A stretch of DNA of 64,000 nucleotides, taken from assembly GCA_015075635.1 (NCBI GenBank), contig JABTUA010000002.1, forward strand, positions 62,001 through 126,000, written 5' to 3'. The DNA comes from Polyangiaceae bacterium. GTDB lineage: Bacteria; Myxococcota_A; Polyangia; Polyangiales; Polyangiaceae. The notes below the pieces were generated by a model. It saw nothing but the letters and a program-made list of their open reading frames with translations. It did not search any database and had not been told where the DNA came from. The translations under genes and the position numbers were made by a program. Shown here piece by piece: positions 29,207 to 39,029 of this stretch (its first letter is position 1; the number at the start of each line of letters is the position of its first letter).

Positions 29207-30595
29207 TCACCCGTCCGAGTACGTGGTGAGCTTGCGGTACAGCGTGGCGCGGCCGATGCCGAGCAGCCGCGCGGCCTCGGTGATGTTGCCGCCGGTCTTC
29301 TTCACGGCGCGCTCGATGGCTCGCCGCTCGATCTGCGCCAGCTCGAACGTCTCGGGCTCGGGCAGCGCCGTTCCCTGGGCCACGTGCAGTGCCGGAACGA
29401 TGTCGCTCTGCTTGCCCCGCCACAGCTCTTGGGGCAGGTGCCCGAGCTCGATCTGCTCGCCGTCGCAACACAGAAGGGCCCGGTGAAGCACGTTCCCCAG
29501 CTCGCGCACGTTTCCGGGCCAGTCGTAGGCGATCAGGGCCTCGAGGGCCTCGGGGCTGACCCGGGTCACGCTGCGCCGGGTGTCCGGCGCAAGCTTGTGG
29601 AGAAAGTGCACCACCAGCTCGGGGATGTCGGTCTTGCGCTCGCGCAGCGGGGGCACCTGAATCGGGAAGACCACCAACCGATAGTACAGATCTTCTCGGA
29701 ACTGACCGGCAGTCACCAGCTCGTCCAGCTTGCGGTGGGTGGCGCAGATCACCCGGGTATCCACCGGGATGTCGGTGCGCCCGCCCACGCGCTGAATGGT
29801 GCGCTCTTGCAGGGCACGGAGCAGCGCGGTCTGGGTGCCGGGGCTCATCTCGCCGATCTCGTCGAGGAAGAGCGTTCCGCCGATGGCCTGCTCGAAGCGG
29901 CCTCGGTGCTGCGATTGCGCGCCCGTGAACGCGCCGCGCTCGTGACCGAAGAGCTCCGAGGCCTGCAAGCTTTGGGGAATGGCGCCGCAGTTGACCGCCA
30001 CGAACGGCCCGACGTGACGATGCCCCGAGTCGTGGATGGCGCGGGCCACCAGCTCTTTGCCGGTTCCGCTCTCTCCGAACACGCAGACGGGCACGTCGCT
30101 CTCGAGCACGCGCCGGACCTGGTCGGTCAGCAGGCGCATGGCCGAGCTCGATCCAACCAGCGACCCGAGCCCCCGCGAGCCGCGCAGCTCGGTCTCGAGC
30201 CGACGCACCGAGAGCGCCAGGTTGCGCCGTTCGGCGGCGCGCCGCACCGAGCCCAGCAGGCGTTCGCGATCGAGCGGCTTGGTGACGTAGTCGTAGGCGC
30301 CCGCGCGGAGCGCACCCACGGCGGGCTCGACCTCTTGCGAGGCGGTCACCATCACCACCGGCAGCTCGGCATCGCGCTCGAGCAGCTGCTTCATCACGTC
30401 GAGCCCGGAGGCGTCGCCCAAGGTGAGGTCCACGCAGGCCAGCGCGAGATCGCTGGCGTCGAGCGAGAGCGCGCCGGCCGCGTCGGCGTACTCGCGCACC
30501 TCGTACCCTTCCCCGCCGAGCCAATGCCGGAGGATCCGTCGGGTGGTGGGGTCGTCGTCGACCACCGCGACCACCCGCTTGAGGTCCGGGCGCAT
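29207..30595 (-). CDS. NtrC-family sigma-54-dependent response regulator
   Basis: REC domain (residues ~8-120, acceptor Asp in LACVDLTLGD), AAA+ sigma-54 activation domain with Walker A GESGTGKE, the GAFTGA loop that contacts sigma-54, and Walker B GGTLFLDEIGEM, then a Fis-type helix-turn-helix at the C-terminus (GGNITEAARLLGIGRATLYR). It would switch on sigma-54 promoters when phosphorylated by the adjacent kinase. The start is placed at the ATG 30595, just before the REC domain; an ATG at 30685 would add 30 residues of low-complexity sequence. Confidence 0.93.
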   Translation of the reverse strand: MRPDLKRVVAVVDDDPTTRRILRHWLGGEGYEVREYADAAGALSLDASDLALACVDLTLGDASGLDVMKQLLERDAELPVVMVTASQEVEPAVGALRAGAYDYVTKPLDRERLLGSVRRAAERRNLALSVRRLETELRGSRGLGSLVGSSSAMRLLTDQVRRVLESDVPVCVFGESGTGKELVARAIHDSGHRHVGPFVAVNCGAIPQSLQASELFGHERGAFTGAQSQHRGRFEQAIGGTLFLDEIGEMSPGTQTALLRALQERTIQRVGGRTDIPVDTRVICATHRKLDELVTAGQFREDLYYRLVVFPIQVPPLRERKTDIPELVVHFLHKLAPDTRRSVTRVSPEALEALIAYDWPGNVRELGNVLHRALLCCDGEQIELGHLPQELWRGKQSDIVPALHVAQGTALPEPETFELAQIERRAIERAVKKTGGNITEAARLLGIGRATLYRKLTTYSDG

Positions 30596-30864
30596 GGCGG
30601 GAAGCGTACCATTTTGAGACGGTTGAGGCGCACTGCCCGGCGGATCGTCCTCTACCTCGGCCAGTTTTGTCTCAGATCGAGTCATCGGCGGGGATCCAGC
30701 AGGATACGTGCCGAAGCCAGGGTTTCCGTGGGCCTGCCGTCCCGGCGTGAGACGCCCGGACGCGGGTCCGTCGCAATTTGAGTCGTTCAGGCGTCCTGGA
30801 CGCGAGCCTTTCGGCTCCAACTACGCGCAATCCGCTTGGCACGAACGCTGCTCAGGGGGTCGGC

Positions 30865-31185
30865 ATGAATGCTCGGCTCGGCATCGCGGTGATGGGTGTG
30901 CTTCTCGCTTCCGCGTGCTCCGGTGCGCCCGAGCGTCCGCCGCCGCCGGCCGAGAACGAAACCGCCGCTGCCGCGCCCGAGGCGCCCGACACCGGCGATG
31001 GCACGGTCGACACTCCCAGCTCTGGCGCGTGCGAGACCGGCGCGACCCGCTCGTGCAAGGTGCAGCTGCCGACCCATGGGTCGATCGAGACCTGTTACCT
31101 GGGCGTGAACCTCTGCGTCGACGGTGTGTGGTCGGAGTGCGGCGACGAAGACGCTCTGGTCGAGAAGTACCTCGGGGGCTCGTGA
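30865..31185 (+). CDS. Small Cys-containing lipoprotein
   Basis: 106 residues. Signal peptide with lipobox (GVLLASAC), Pro/Ala/Glu linker, then a short domain with four Cys (CETGATRSCKVQLP, CYLGVNLCVDGVWSEC) of the type that precedes larger domains in myxobacterial lipoproteins. Its TGA overlaps the GTG of the next gene (GTGA), so the two are coupled. Confidence 0.72.
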   Translation: MNARLGIAVMGVLLASACSGAPERPPPPAENETAAAAPEAPDTGDGTVDTPSSGACETGATRSCKVQLPTHGSIETCYLGVNLCVDGVWSECGDEDALVEKYLGGS

Positions 31186-32015
31186 AGCATCGATCGCCGT
31201 CGTGTGCCGCGGCCGTCCTCGCCTTCGGCCTGTTCGCGTGCTCGAGCGAAGAGCGTCTGACGCCGCTGTCGGGAAAGGGCGGCGCGGCCGGCAGCGGCGG
31301 GAGCGTGGGCGGCGCGGCCTCGGGCGGTAGCGCCGGTGTCGCGGGGGCCGCGGGCTCCGCAGACGCTGCGGGCGGATCGGGCGGGGGCGCGGGCGTGTCC
31401 CCCGATGGCGGGTCGGATGGCGGCCCCGACGCATCCGGTGATGCGACCGGCGCGATCGACACGCCATGCACGGGCAACAAGGCATTCGTGGCGAACGGCG
31501 CGGCCTATGTGTTTCCGACGCCACCCGCCCTCGCCGGCGCGCTCGGTGCCCTCGCGTATGACGCCACGACCCATCCGCTCACGGTGGTGTTGGCGGTCAA
31601 GGGGGATGGCACCGCGGTCACCGCCGCGAGCGCGAGCCACGTGGTCGAGGGAGGGCTCGCGCATTCCTACCCCGACTCGATGAAGCCCGACCTGGCACCG
31701 GCAACGGTGAAGGCCGGCGGCTTCACCACCAGCAGCCAGCAGAAAGACGCCTGGCTGGTGCTCACGGACAAGGGCGGCGACAAGTACGTGAAGCTCGAGA
31801 ACGTCGCGTTCAGCGCATCGACCAGCTCGGGGTGCTCCACCGCGCTGGTCGCCTTGACCGCGGTCATCCCAGCTTCCGAAGGCGGCCTGTCGATCGAGCT
31901 GCCCGCCGAGTCGACGACGCTCGGCCAGCTCGCCGGGCCCTCGAACGGTGGGGCCTGGGACCTGAAGGTCCTGTTCACCGCGGCGTCGACGGACTTCGAC
32001 TTCGGCTCGACTTGA
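31182..32015 (+). CDS. Lipoprotein with Gly/Ala/Ser linker and beta-rich domain
   Basis: 277 residues. Lipobox LFAC, linker of ~60 residues rich in Gly, Ala and Ser, then a ~190-residue domain without recognised motifs, strand-rich with a single pair of Cys (CTGNKAF, SSGCSTA). Probably surface-exposed. It is the second gene of a three-gene run; the next ATG is 13 bases downstream. Confidence 0.7.
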   Translation: MKHRSPSCAAAVLAFGLFACSSEERLTPLSGKGGAAGSGGSVGGAASGGSAGVAGAAGSADAAGGSGGGAGVSPDGGSDGGPDASGDATGAIDTPCTGNKAFVANGAAYVFPTPPALAGALGALAYDATTHPLTVVLAVKGDGTAVTAASASHVVEGGLAHSYPDSMKPDLAPATVKAGGFTTSSQQKDAWLVLTDKGGDKYVKLENVAFSASTSSGCSTALVALTAVIPASEGGLSIELPAESTTLGQLAGPSNGGAWDLKVLFTAASTDFDFGST

Positions 32016-32028
32016 GGAGAACGGACCG

Positions 32029-35000
32029 ATGACTGACTTCTCCGCACGCCACGCTCGGCTCTCCGGCCTCCTTGCGATTGTGGTCGCGTCGATCGCGGCC
32101 GCCTGCGGCGACGACGATCGTCCGCTGCCCCCGCTGACCTCGACGGGCGGCTCGGGCGGCGCCAGCGAGTGCACGGACAAGGACGGCGACGGCCACGGTC
32201 TGGGCTGCGCGGCGGGCCCGGACTGCAATGACTCCGATCCAAAGGTGACCGCGTGCAACTTCTGCTCGAAGCCGCGTCCGGGTTGCCCCTGTGACACCCA
32301 GGGCGAGCGCGCCCCGTGCGGACAGGTCGAGAGTCAGGTAGGAGACCAGACGGCGTGCGGGTATGGAGAGACCGTCTGCCAGGGCGGCAAATGGAGCGAG
32401 TGCATCGTCAACAATTCGGTCACCCTCATTCCGGGGGGTGATCCGAAGCAGAAGGCGCAGTCGCTGGCGCCGCCCGGGCCATGTCAGGCAAACCCCTGCG
32501 ACCCGTACTGCCAGCAGTGGCCGGACACTCCGCCCGGGCTCCCGGCCGACGACGGCGGCACCATCGCCACCGACGGCGGCGTCACGCTGCCGGGCGCCGA
32601 TGGCGGCTCCCCACCGGCAGCGAGTTGCACCGGCGGCTCCAGCGGGACGTGCTCGCATCACGTCTGCCAGCCGGGCGCGGCGTTGACGCCCGGTTGCGAC
32701 GTACCGGCCGGAGGCTACGCCTGCAGTGCGGTCGGCACGGCGTGCAACGGCTCCGCCCCGTGCTGCCACGGGCTGGCGTGCGTGGCTGGCACCTGCCAGG
32801 TCACCGGGCAAGTTCCGCTGTGGGACGACGACTTCACCAGCGGCGCCAGCAAGGGCTGGACGCTCGGGACCGAGTGGCAGGTGGATCACGCAGCCGCATC
32901 TGCCGGCCACACGACGGGTAACCCCGACCCCGCCCAGGACTTCACGCCGGGCACGAGCGACGACAAGGTCGCCGGGGTGGTGATCGGCGGCAACGCCACG
33001 ACCACGGTGCACAACTACTACTGGCTCACGAGCCCGAACATCGACACCTCGGCGGCGGCGGGCGCGATGAAGCTGTCGTACCGGCGCTGGCTCAACTCGG
33101 ATGCCCCCCCGTGGATGACCAGTCGCGTCGAGATCTCGACCAACGGCGGCTCGAGCTGGAGCCTGGTGTGGCAGAACACCGCCGCCGTGTCGGACTCGGC
33201 GTGGCAACTGGTCGAACACGACATCACCGCCATGAAGGCAAGTCAGATGCGCGTTCGCTTCGGCGTGCGGATCGGGTCGTCCGGTGCCAAGAAGGCGTCC
33301 AGCTGGAACCTGGACGACGTGCAGATCCTCGCCGACGCGACCAGCTGCCAGGCCGCCGGGGGCTCGTGCGCCAAGGGCGAGGCGTGCTGCAACTCGCCGG
33401 TGTGCGACGCGGGGAAGTGCGGCTCGCCGCCGCCCGCGAGCTGCGTGAGCGCCATCTGCGCAGCCATCCCCGGCTGCTGCGCGGGCAACTGGAGCACGGC
33501 CTGCGTCAACGCCGTCGCGACCCATTGCGGCGGGGCGTCGTGCGCGCTCACCACGGGCAACGCGTGCGTGCTCTGCTTCGCCGACGGCATGGACCACGAC
33601 GGTGACGGCTATTCGTTCACCGCGGGCGACTGCAAAGACTGTGACCCTCTGGTGAACCCCGGCGCGTTCGACTTCCCCGGCAACGGCCTGGACGAAGACT
33701 GCAGCGGCACCGCCGACGACGAGCTGACGGCGTGCGACACGGGGCTGGCGTTTGCCAGCAACGACCCCACCGCCTACGCGAAGGCGATGGAGCTCTGCCG
33801 CTTCTCGAGCAGCGGCGCGACGGGCAAGTCGAAGACCTGGGGTGTGCTCGGCGCGTCTCTGGCGCAGGCCAACGGCTCGGACTGCACCAACTCGCTGCAG
33901 CGGGCTGTCACGCCCCAGTTCGGGACCAACAACTTCCCCAAGGCCGGTTCGTCCATGGCCGTGTTCTCTTCCGGCACCGCTCGCGACACCAACGACCCGG
34001 GATACGTGAACCCGAACGGACAAGCCAGCAGCTACAACGCAAACACCTTCGCGACCCCCCCGGCCGGGTTCCCGAAGAACGCGGTGGGCTGCCCCAACGG
34101 CACGGCGGCGTACGACTCGTGCGGCCTGCTCCTCCAGGTCCGCGCGCCCACCAACGCCAAGAGCTTCTCGTTCGACTTCGACTTCTTCTCCAGCGAGTAT
34201 TCCGAGTGGGTCTGCACGGCGTACAACGATTCGTTCATCGCGCTCTACTCTGGCGCGCTCAACCCGTACGCCGACAAGAACATCTCGTTCGACTCGAAGC
34301 TGAATCCGGTCAGCGTGAACGTCGGGTTCTTCTCGATCCCGGGCAACCCCACCACGACCTCACACCCCCACCTGGACGGCACCGGCTTTGGCGGCGCGTG
34401 CACGAACAGCATGTACGGCAAGCCGAACGGGGTGTGCGGCGGGGCGACCGGGTGGCTCACCACCAGCGCGCCGGTGAACCCCGGCGAGACCATCAAGCTG
34501 CACTACTCGATCTGGGACACCGGCGACCACGTGTGGGACTCGACGGTCCTCATGGACCGCTTCCAGTGGTCGCCGCAGACGTCGACCATCACGACGCAAC
34601 CCAGCCTGCCGCCCCCGCCGCCCCCCACCTTCGGTGAGGGCAGCTTCACGCGGGTGTACGACGCAGACGAGGCCTGCTCGGGCGGCGCGACGCCGGTCTG
34701 GGGCCACTGGTCGTGGACGGCCACGACTCCGAACGACTCGAGGGTCGAGTACTTCGTCAAGACCGCGTCCACCGCTGCGGCACTTGCCACCGCCACCGAG
34801 CACCCGCTCGAATTCAGCAATCCGCCGGGGCCTGCCGCGCTGGTCGGACAGCAGGCGGCGGCGAAGACGTCGCCTTGGGACACGCAGAACGGTTCGGCGG
34901 TGGTGAACACCACGCTCGCGAAGAAGGGCGAGATCACGAGCCGCCGCTTCGTTCAGATCCGGTCGCGGCTCGTGCCCGCGTCCGACAAGCTGAGCGCGCC

Positions 35001-35049
35001 CACGCTTCACGCCTGGAACCTCGAGGTGAGCTGCAAGCCGGGGGAATGA
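32029..35049 (+). CDS. Large surface lipoprotein with MopE-like repeats and a choice-of-anchor L domain
   Basis: 1006 residues. Lipobox IAAAC. Cys-rich MopE-like segments with DxDGDGxxxGxDCNDxD spacing occur at about 40-75 and again near 520-560 (DHDGDGYSFTAGDCKDCDP). A carbohydrate/adhesion-like beta domain lies at about 265-430 and small Cys repeats follow. A choice-of-anchor L domain occupies about 660-850 (FDFDFFSSEYSEWVCTAYND; IWDTGDHVWDSTVLMD). These domains are known from secreted, often calcium-binding surface proteins of myxobacteria. Function is probably adhesion or matrix binding; no enzymatic motif seen. Confidence 0.82.
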   Translation: MTDFSARHARLSGLLAIVVASIAAACGDDDRPLPPLTSTGGSGGASECTDKDGDGHGLGCAAGPDCNDSDPKVTACNFCSKPRPGCPCDTQGERAPCGQVESQVGDQTACGYGETVCQGGKWSECIVNNSVTLIPGGDPKQKAQSLAPPGPCQANPCDPYCQQWPDTPPGLPADDGGTIATDGGVTLPGADGGSPPAASCTGGSSGTCSHHVCQPGAALTPGCDVPAGGYACSAVGTACNGSAPCCHGLACVAGTCQVTGQVPLWDDDFTSGASKGWTLGTEWQVDHAAASAGHTTGNPDPAQDFTPGTSDDKVAGVVIGGNATTTVHNYYWLTSPNIDTSAAAGAMKLSYRRWLNSDAPPWMTSRVEISTNGGSSWSLVWQNTAAVSDSAWQLVEHDITAMKASQMRVRFGVRIGSSGAKKASSWNLDDVQILADATSCQAAGGSCAKGEACCNSPVCDAGKCGSPPPASCVSAICAAIPGCCAGNWSTACVNAVATHCGGASCALTTGNACVLCFADGMDHDGDGYSFTAGDCKDCDPLVNPGAFDFPGNGLDEDCSGTADDELTACDTGLAFASNDPTAYAKAMELCRFSSSGATGKSKTWGVLGASLAQANGSDCTNSLQRAVTPQFGTNNFPKAGSSMAVFSSGTARDTNDPGYVNPNGQASSYNANTFATPPAGFPKNAVGCPNGTAAYDSCGLLLQVRAPTNAKSFSFDFDFFSSEYSEWVCTAYNDSFIALYSGALNPYADKNISFDSKLNPVSVNVGFFSIPGNPTTTSHPHLDGTGFGGACTNSMYGKPNGVCGGATGWLTTSAPVNPGETIKLHYSIWDTGDHVWDSTVLMDRFQWSPQTSTITTQPSLPPPPPPTFGEGSFTRVYDADEACSGGATPVWGHWSWTATTPNDSRVEYFVKTASTAAALATATEHPLEFSNPPGPAALVGQQAAAKTSPWDTQNGSAVVNTTLAKKGEITSRRFVQIRSRLVPASDKLSAPTLHAWNLEVSCKPGE

Positions 35050-35101
35050 CGCCTGCCGGGGCGGTTGCCCGGCGACCGGAATAGCTCCAGAATGCGGCCC
35101 G

Positions 35102-36150
35102 ATGCGACTTCGTGCCTGGTACGTGGGACTGCTCAGCCTCGCGCTCGGCGCGTGCAGCTCGTCATCCACCAACCCGGCCGCCAGCTGCGACGTCGGCGAG
35201 CTGAAGCAGTGCACGTGTCCGAACGGCGGCACCGGTACACGGCAATGTGAGAGCGGCACGTTCGGCGCATGCCAGTGCGGCGACGCCGGCGGCGGTGGCA
35301 GCGCGGGCGGCGGTGGCAGCGCGGGCGGCGGTGGCAGCGCGGGCGGCAGCGGCAGCGCGGGCGGCGGCGGCACGGCAGCATCGGGCGGCGCCGACGGAGG
35401 CGCCGAGCCGCCCAGCTGCAAGGGCCTGGCGCCGTGCGGGGGCGGGCACAGCTGCTGTGAGAGTCCGCAGCTACCGAAAGCGGACTTCCAGCGCGACGGG
35501 AAGTCGGGCGCGAACTTCGCGGCGACGGTCAGCGCGTTTCGCCTGGACGCTTTCGAGGTCACCGTGGGTCGCTTCCGGAACTTCGTCGGGGCGGTAGTCA
35601 ACGACCAGTGGGCGCCTGCGGTCGGCTCGGGCAAGCACCAGCCCCAACCTCTGGCGGGGGAGCTCGGGTGGCAGGCAGCGCTGGCGGGTGATCTCTGGCC
35701 GTCGCTGAGCGAGTGGAATGCGAACGTGTCCAAGTGCCCTGCCTCGGGGGGCGGCACCTCCACCTGGTCGCCGGACCCTGGGACCAGCGACTCACTTCCG
35801 ATGAACTGCGTGAGCTATTCTCAGGCGTACGCCTTCTGCATCTGGGACGGTGGATATCTGCCGACGGAAGCAGAGCTCAGCTACGCGTGGGTCGGGCCTG
35901 GCAGCGCGCCGCGGAAGTATCCGTGGGGCAGCGCGCCGTACGATGCAGAGCACGCCACGTTCGGAATCAGCCCGCAGCTCGCTCCGCCGCCGGTCGGCAC
36001 GGGCGCCAAGGGGGTGAGCCCGCTGGGGCACTATGACCTGTTCGGGAGCATGTTCGAGTTCACCCTCGATCACTTCGACCAAACGGCAAGCTACCCCAAG
36101 ACCCCGTGCGCCGACTGCGTGAAGCTCTCTACGGATCCGACCGCGCAGCG
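35102..36150 (+). pseudogene. FGE/SUMF1-domain lipoprotein, 3' end cut by IS91 copy 5
   Basis: About 349 residues remain. Lipobox LGAC, a Cys-rich short repeat (CDVGELKQCTCPNGGTG), a Gly/Ser linker with GGGGSAGG units, then the N-terminal two-thirds of a formylglycine-generating-enzyme-like domain (FRLDAFEVTVGRFRNFVGA; NCVSYSQAYAFCIWDGGYLP; PTEAELSYAWVG). The C-terminal RGGSW-type region is missing. In myxobacteria such domains are common in secreted proteins that are not sulfatase activators. Same architecture as the genes at 40251 and 41132. Confidence 0.82.
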
Positions 36151-38005
36151 GCGCGTAGGAGTTTCCATCTGTCAAAACCCACCGAGTCCAAGATACGCGG
36201 CGGCGGAGCTCGGGTCGAGTGCTGCCCGCGAACCCTCGCGCGGCGGGCGTCCGACGCAGCTCGGCAGAGATTCTCCGCGTCGCCGGCTGCGCAGGGCACA
36301 GCTCCGCCTTCGGCGAGGCGCTCACCGACGTCTCACTCCTTCCCGAACCCCAACATCAACTGCTCGGGCACGCTAACGCCGACACGGGTCGCAGGCGGGG
36401 CCCTCGGGCCGAGGCCATGCTCCGCGAGCAGGCGGGTGATCTGGGCGCGGGTGTTGGCGACCTCGGCCCAGCGCATGGGCCCCGAGCAGCGCGGGCAGGT
36501 CTCCACGTCGGCGGCGAAGACGTGAGCGAGGAGCCAGGCCCACCGCTTTCGGGGTGCGGGCGCGTCGTCCGTGTCGCCGATCAGCTCGAGCTGATCGCCG
36601 CGAGCAGGCGGGGGCTTGTTCGCGGTCGCGTCGTCGAGCGCGGGCGTGGGCACGACGAGACGCCGGCGCGAGGAGTGGCTCGAGAGTACGCCGAAGTACC
36701 GGAGCAAGTGGAATCGCGGCGGGGGCACAGCAGCGACGAGCCGCGGGATGAGGTCAGCTGGCTCGAACACGAGCGCTCGCGTGCCGTCGCGCCACACCTT
36801 CTTGAACGTCAGCTCGAGCTTGCCGTCCGCGCGGCGCTCGAGGCGGTCCTGCGCGACGGGGGGGCGCGTGATGTACTTGCAGAGCCGCTCCACGCGACGG
36901 CGGTCCCGCCCGTCCACGACCTGCACGGCGTGGATGTTGATACCGCGCACCTCTGCGATGGGCTGGTCGGTCGCATCGACGGCGCGGGGGCGCGCGGGTG
37001 GGTCGGGCGAGGCGATGAGGCGAAGCGGCGGCTGGCCAGCGCGGTCGCCGCTCACGGAGAGGCCCTGCGCGGCGGCGGCGTAGCAGGCGGCCAGGCCAGG
37101 CTCGTCGAGGGCGAGCTCTGGTGGCGTGTCCTCGACGAGCTCGGGGTCGAGGCTCTTGCCGTGCGCTCGGAGGAGCTTCTCGACGCGAGCGGCGGTGCGC
37201 GCGGCCACCTCGGCGATGTCGGTTCGCGTGGGCGTGTCGAGCTCGCGAAACTCGAGCGGCGAGCGCGGGTCGTCGTTCTCGTGAACGTAAACGCCGTCGA
37301 GCACCAGCGAGTGGAAGTGGACGTTCAGGCGCAGCGCGCTGTCCGTCCTCTGCACCGCGGCCACGCCGCCCGTGTGCGCGTCTGCGACGCTCGCTAGCCC
37401 GAGCTGGCGCTTCGCTCGCCAGCGCAGTGAGCGGTCCACCTCTGCCATGAACGCGCTCACCACCTCGGCGCAGAGCTTCCGGTCGTAGCCGAGCAAGGCT
37501 CGCAGTCCCCAGGGCAGTGAGCAGATCCAATGGCGAATGGGCACGCGCGGCAGGACGCTCTGCTCCAAGTGGACGGCGGTGTCCGCCATCCGCCGACCGA
37601 GGCAGGAGGGGCAGAATCCGCGCTGTTTGCAGGAGAAGGCGACGAGCTCGGAGTAGCCGCACTCGCGACAGACCAGATGCAGACACCCGTGCTCGAGACG
37701 CCCGCAGCGAAGGTACTCCTCGAACTCCTTCACCACGAAGCGCGGCAGTCCGCCGTGCTCCTCCGCGCGCTCGAGGAACGCCGGCCAGTGCTCCGCCACC
37801 GTCTGGTAGAGCACGGTCCTCTCCGGCCGGTGGCGGAAGCGCGAGCGCTCGGGCTGTGCGAGCGCATGTGCAGGGTGGCCCACGCCACTGCCGCCTCAGC
37901 GAGCGGCGTGCCAGCCAGGTGAACCCAAAACCCCGCTGTTTCGCTCGCTCACAAGGTGGCGAAGTGGCGAACTCAGGTGGCGATCGACGCGCTTCGTGAC
38001 ACCCG
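36151..38005 (-). mobile_element. IS91-family element, copy 5 (complete)
   Basis: About 1.86 kb, the only copy with an unbroken transposase. No terminal inverted repeats and no target duplication, as in IS91. The ori-side end is downstream of the transposase stop. The right flank continues with a DUF559 gene, shared with copy 6. Confidence 0.88.
36333..37883 (-). CDS. IS91-family HUH transposase, intact
   Basis: 516 residues, GTG start at 37883 (the ATG just inside is out of frame). An N-terminal zinc-binding domain lies at about residues 55-95 (CGRLEHGCLHLVCRECGY and CKQRGFCPSC). The HUH nicking motif is at ~185-197 (NVHFHSLVLDGVY) and the catalytic tyrosine near 335 (LCKYITRPP, a single Tyr in the YxxRP context). 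A C-terminal CPRCSGPM pair is near residue 470. HUH transposases of this family nick at the ori end and move by rolling-circle replication, sometimes carrying neighbouring DNA when the ter end fails. Confidence 0.92.
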   Translation of the reverse strand: MGHPAHALAQPERSRFRHRPERTVLYQTVAEHWPAFLERAEEHGGLPRFVVKEFEEYLRCGRLEHGCLHLVCRECGYSELVAFSCKQRGFCPSCLGRRMADTAVHLEQSVLPRVPIRHWICSLPWGLRALLGYDRKLCAEVVSAFMAEVDRSLRWRAKRQLGLASVADAHTGGVAAVQRTDSALRLNVHFHSLVLDGVYVHENDDPRSPLEFRELDTPTRTDIAEVAARTAARVEKLLRAHGKSLDPELVEDTPPELALDEPGLAACYAAAAQGLSVSGDRAGQPPLRLIASPDPPARPRAVDATDQPIAEVRGINIHAVQVVDGRDRRRVERLCKYITRPPVAQDRLERRADGKLELTFKKVWRDGTRALVFEPADLIPRLVAAVPPPRFHLLRYFGVLSSHSSRRRLVVPTPALDDATANKPPPARGDQLELIGDTDDAPAPRKRWAWLLAHVFAADVETCPRCSGPMRWAEVANTRAQITRLLAEHGLGPRAPPATRVGVSVPEQLMLGFGKE

Positions 38006-38019
38006 GCGGGGTGCCACCG

Positions 38020-38379
38020 TCACCCATCGCTGCCGAGCACCGCGCGCACGCGCGCGACCGCTTCCCCGAGGTCCCGGGCAACGAGCTCCGCCGGCAGCCG
38101 CAACACCCGCCACCCGCGGCGACCAAGCTCCCGGTCCCGGCGCGCATCGGCCGCACGCCGGCTGGCGTGGTACGCGCCATCGACCTCAATCACGACGCGC
38201 ACGGAGGGCACGGCGAAGTCCGCGATGTACCGGCCGACGACGTACTGACGTCGGACGACCGCGCCCAGCTTCCCGCCACGCAGCTCCCGCCACAGCGCCT
38301 CCTCCGTGGGCGTCTGCGCAAAGCGCATGGCGCGCGCCCGAGCTTCGATGACTTGCGAGTGAGTGGTCTTCCAAGACAT
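38020..38379 (-). CDS. DUF559 protein (Vsr/restriction-endonuclease-like fold)
   Basis: 119 residues starting at ATG 38379. The N-terminal pattern [17 protein letters not shown] and the core [24 protein letters not shown] are typical of DUF559, in which the E/D and D residues resemble the PD-(D/E)xK nuclease site. Often found next to mobile elements. A second copy is at 63501-63860. Confidence 0.85.
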   Translation of the reverse strand: MSWKTTHSQVIEARARAMRFAQTPTEEALWRELRGGKLGAVVRRQYVVGRYIADFAVPSVRVVIEVDGAYHASRRAADARRDRELGRRGWRVLRLPAELVARDLGEAVARVRAVLGSDG

Positions 38380-38669
38380 GGCGCCTCCTGTCCGGCACCG
38401 CGGCCGGGCTTTGCCCACCCACGGCGCAGGAGGCGTGACAGCCGCCTCGGTCCTCGCGATGCGCCTCGGCGCGGCGACCTCGGGAAAACGCGGCGTGAAG
38501 CCACAGCGGCTGGCGCGACTCGTGCGCCACCTGGGCAGAGCCCGGCCGCGGTGCCGGCAGGAGCCAGCGGCGCGGAAGCTCACGACGCCGTCATCGAAGC
38601 GAGCGGACACGAGCTCGGAGCGTCGCCTGCCCTCGAGTCACAGTGATGCGCCAGTCTCGGAGCGACGCG

Positions 38670-38760
38670 TCTCCCCCACGCGCGCAGCGCGCGCCATCGG
38701 CAGGGCGCCGGTGGTCTTGGCAAGACGTGAGCCGGCGCGCGCTGCCGCGTAAGGGGGAGA
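38670..38760. repeat. Imperfect inverted repeat
   Basis: The arm gtctcccccacgcgcgcagc (38670 onward) pairs imperfectly with the arm ending gggggagac (to 38760), about 28 bases each with ~35 bases between. It could be a strong terminator or a small mobile repeat. Confidence 0.5.
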
Positions 38761-38791
38761 CCGCGGCGCGCAGCGCCGCGAGTGGGGGCAC

Positions 38792-38947
38792 CTACTTCAC
38801 CACCGGGATCTCGACCGTATTGATCAGCTTCGTCCCCATCCCCGCTGGGTACGCGTACGACACGTACGCGGTGTACACGTCGCTCGGGCCGAAGGTCACC
38901 GAGCCCCAGCCCCAGACGGTGGCGGTGAAGGGCGCCTTGCTCTGGCG
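38792..38947 (-). pseudogene. C-terminal fragment (51 codons) of an unknown beta-rich protein
   Basis: Reads ATVWGWGSVTFGPSDVYTAY and ends with a stop at 38792; blocked upstream by a stop at 38948. The rest of 38428-39029 contains no other gene, only the hairpin. Confidence 0.4.
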
Positions 38948-39029
38948 CTACCCAGGCACTCCTGGCGCCGCGGAAATCCGCTAGCTTTCGCAACATCGAT
39001 GGCGGACACTCCGTACCAGGAGTGGGCGA

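Noticed and set aside
27947..30781. 944-codon plus-strand frame over the two-component genes
   Set aside because: Antisense shadow of the kinase and NtrC genes, whose minus-strand translations contain all catalytic motifs.
31975..34023. 682-codon minus-strand frame under the choice-of-anchor L gene
   Set aside because: Arg/Ala/His-rich low-complexity translation, no start context, antisense to a gene with clear domains.
35280..35390. Short tandem repeat as a non-coding array
   Set aside because: It encodes GGGGSAGG linker units in frame within the FGE lipoprotein.
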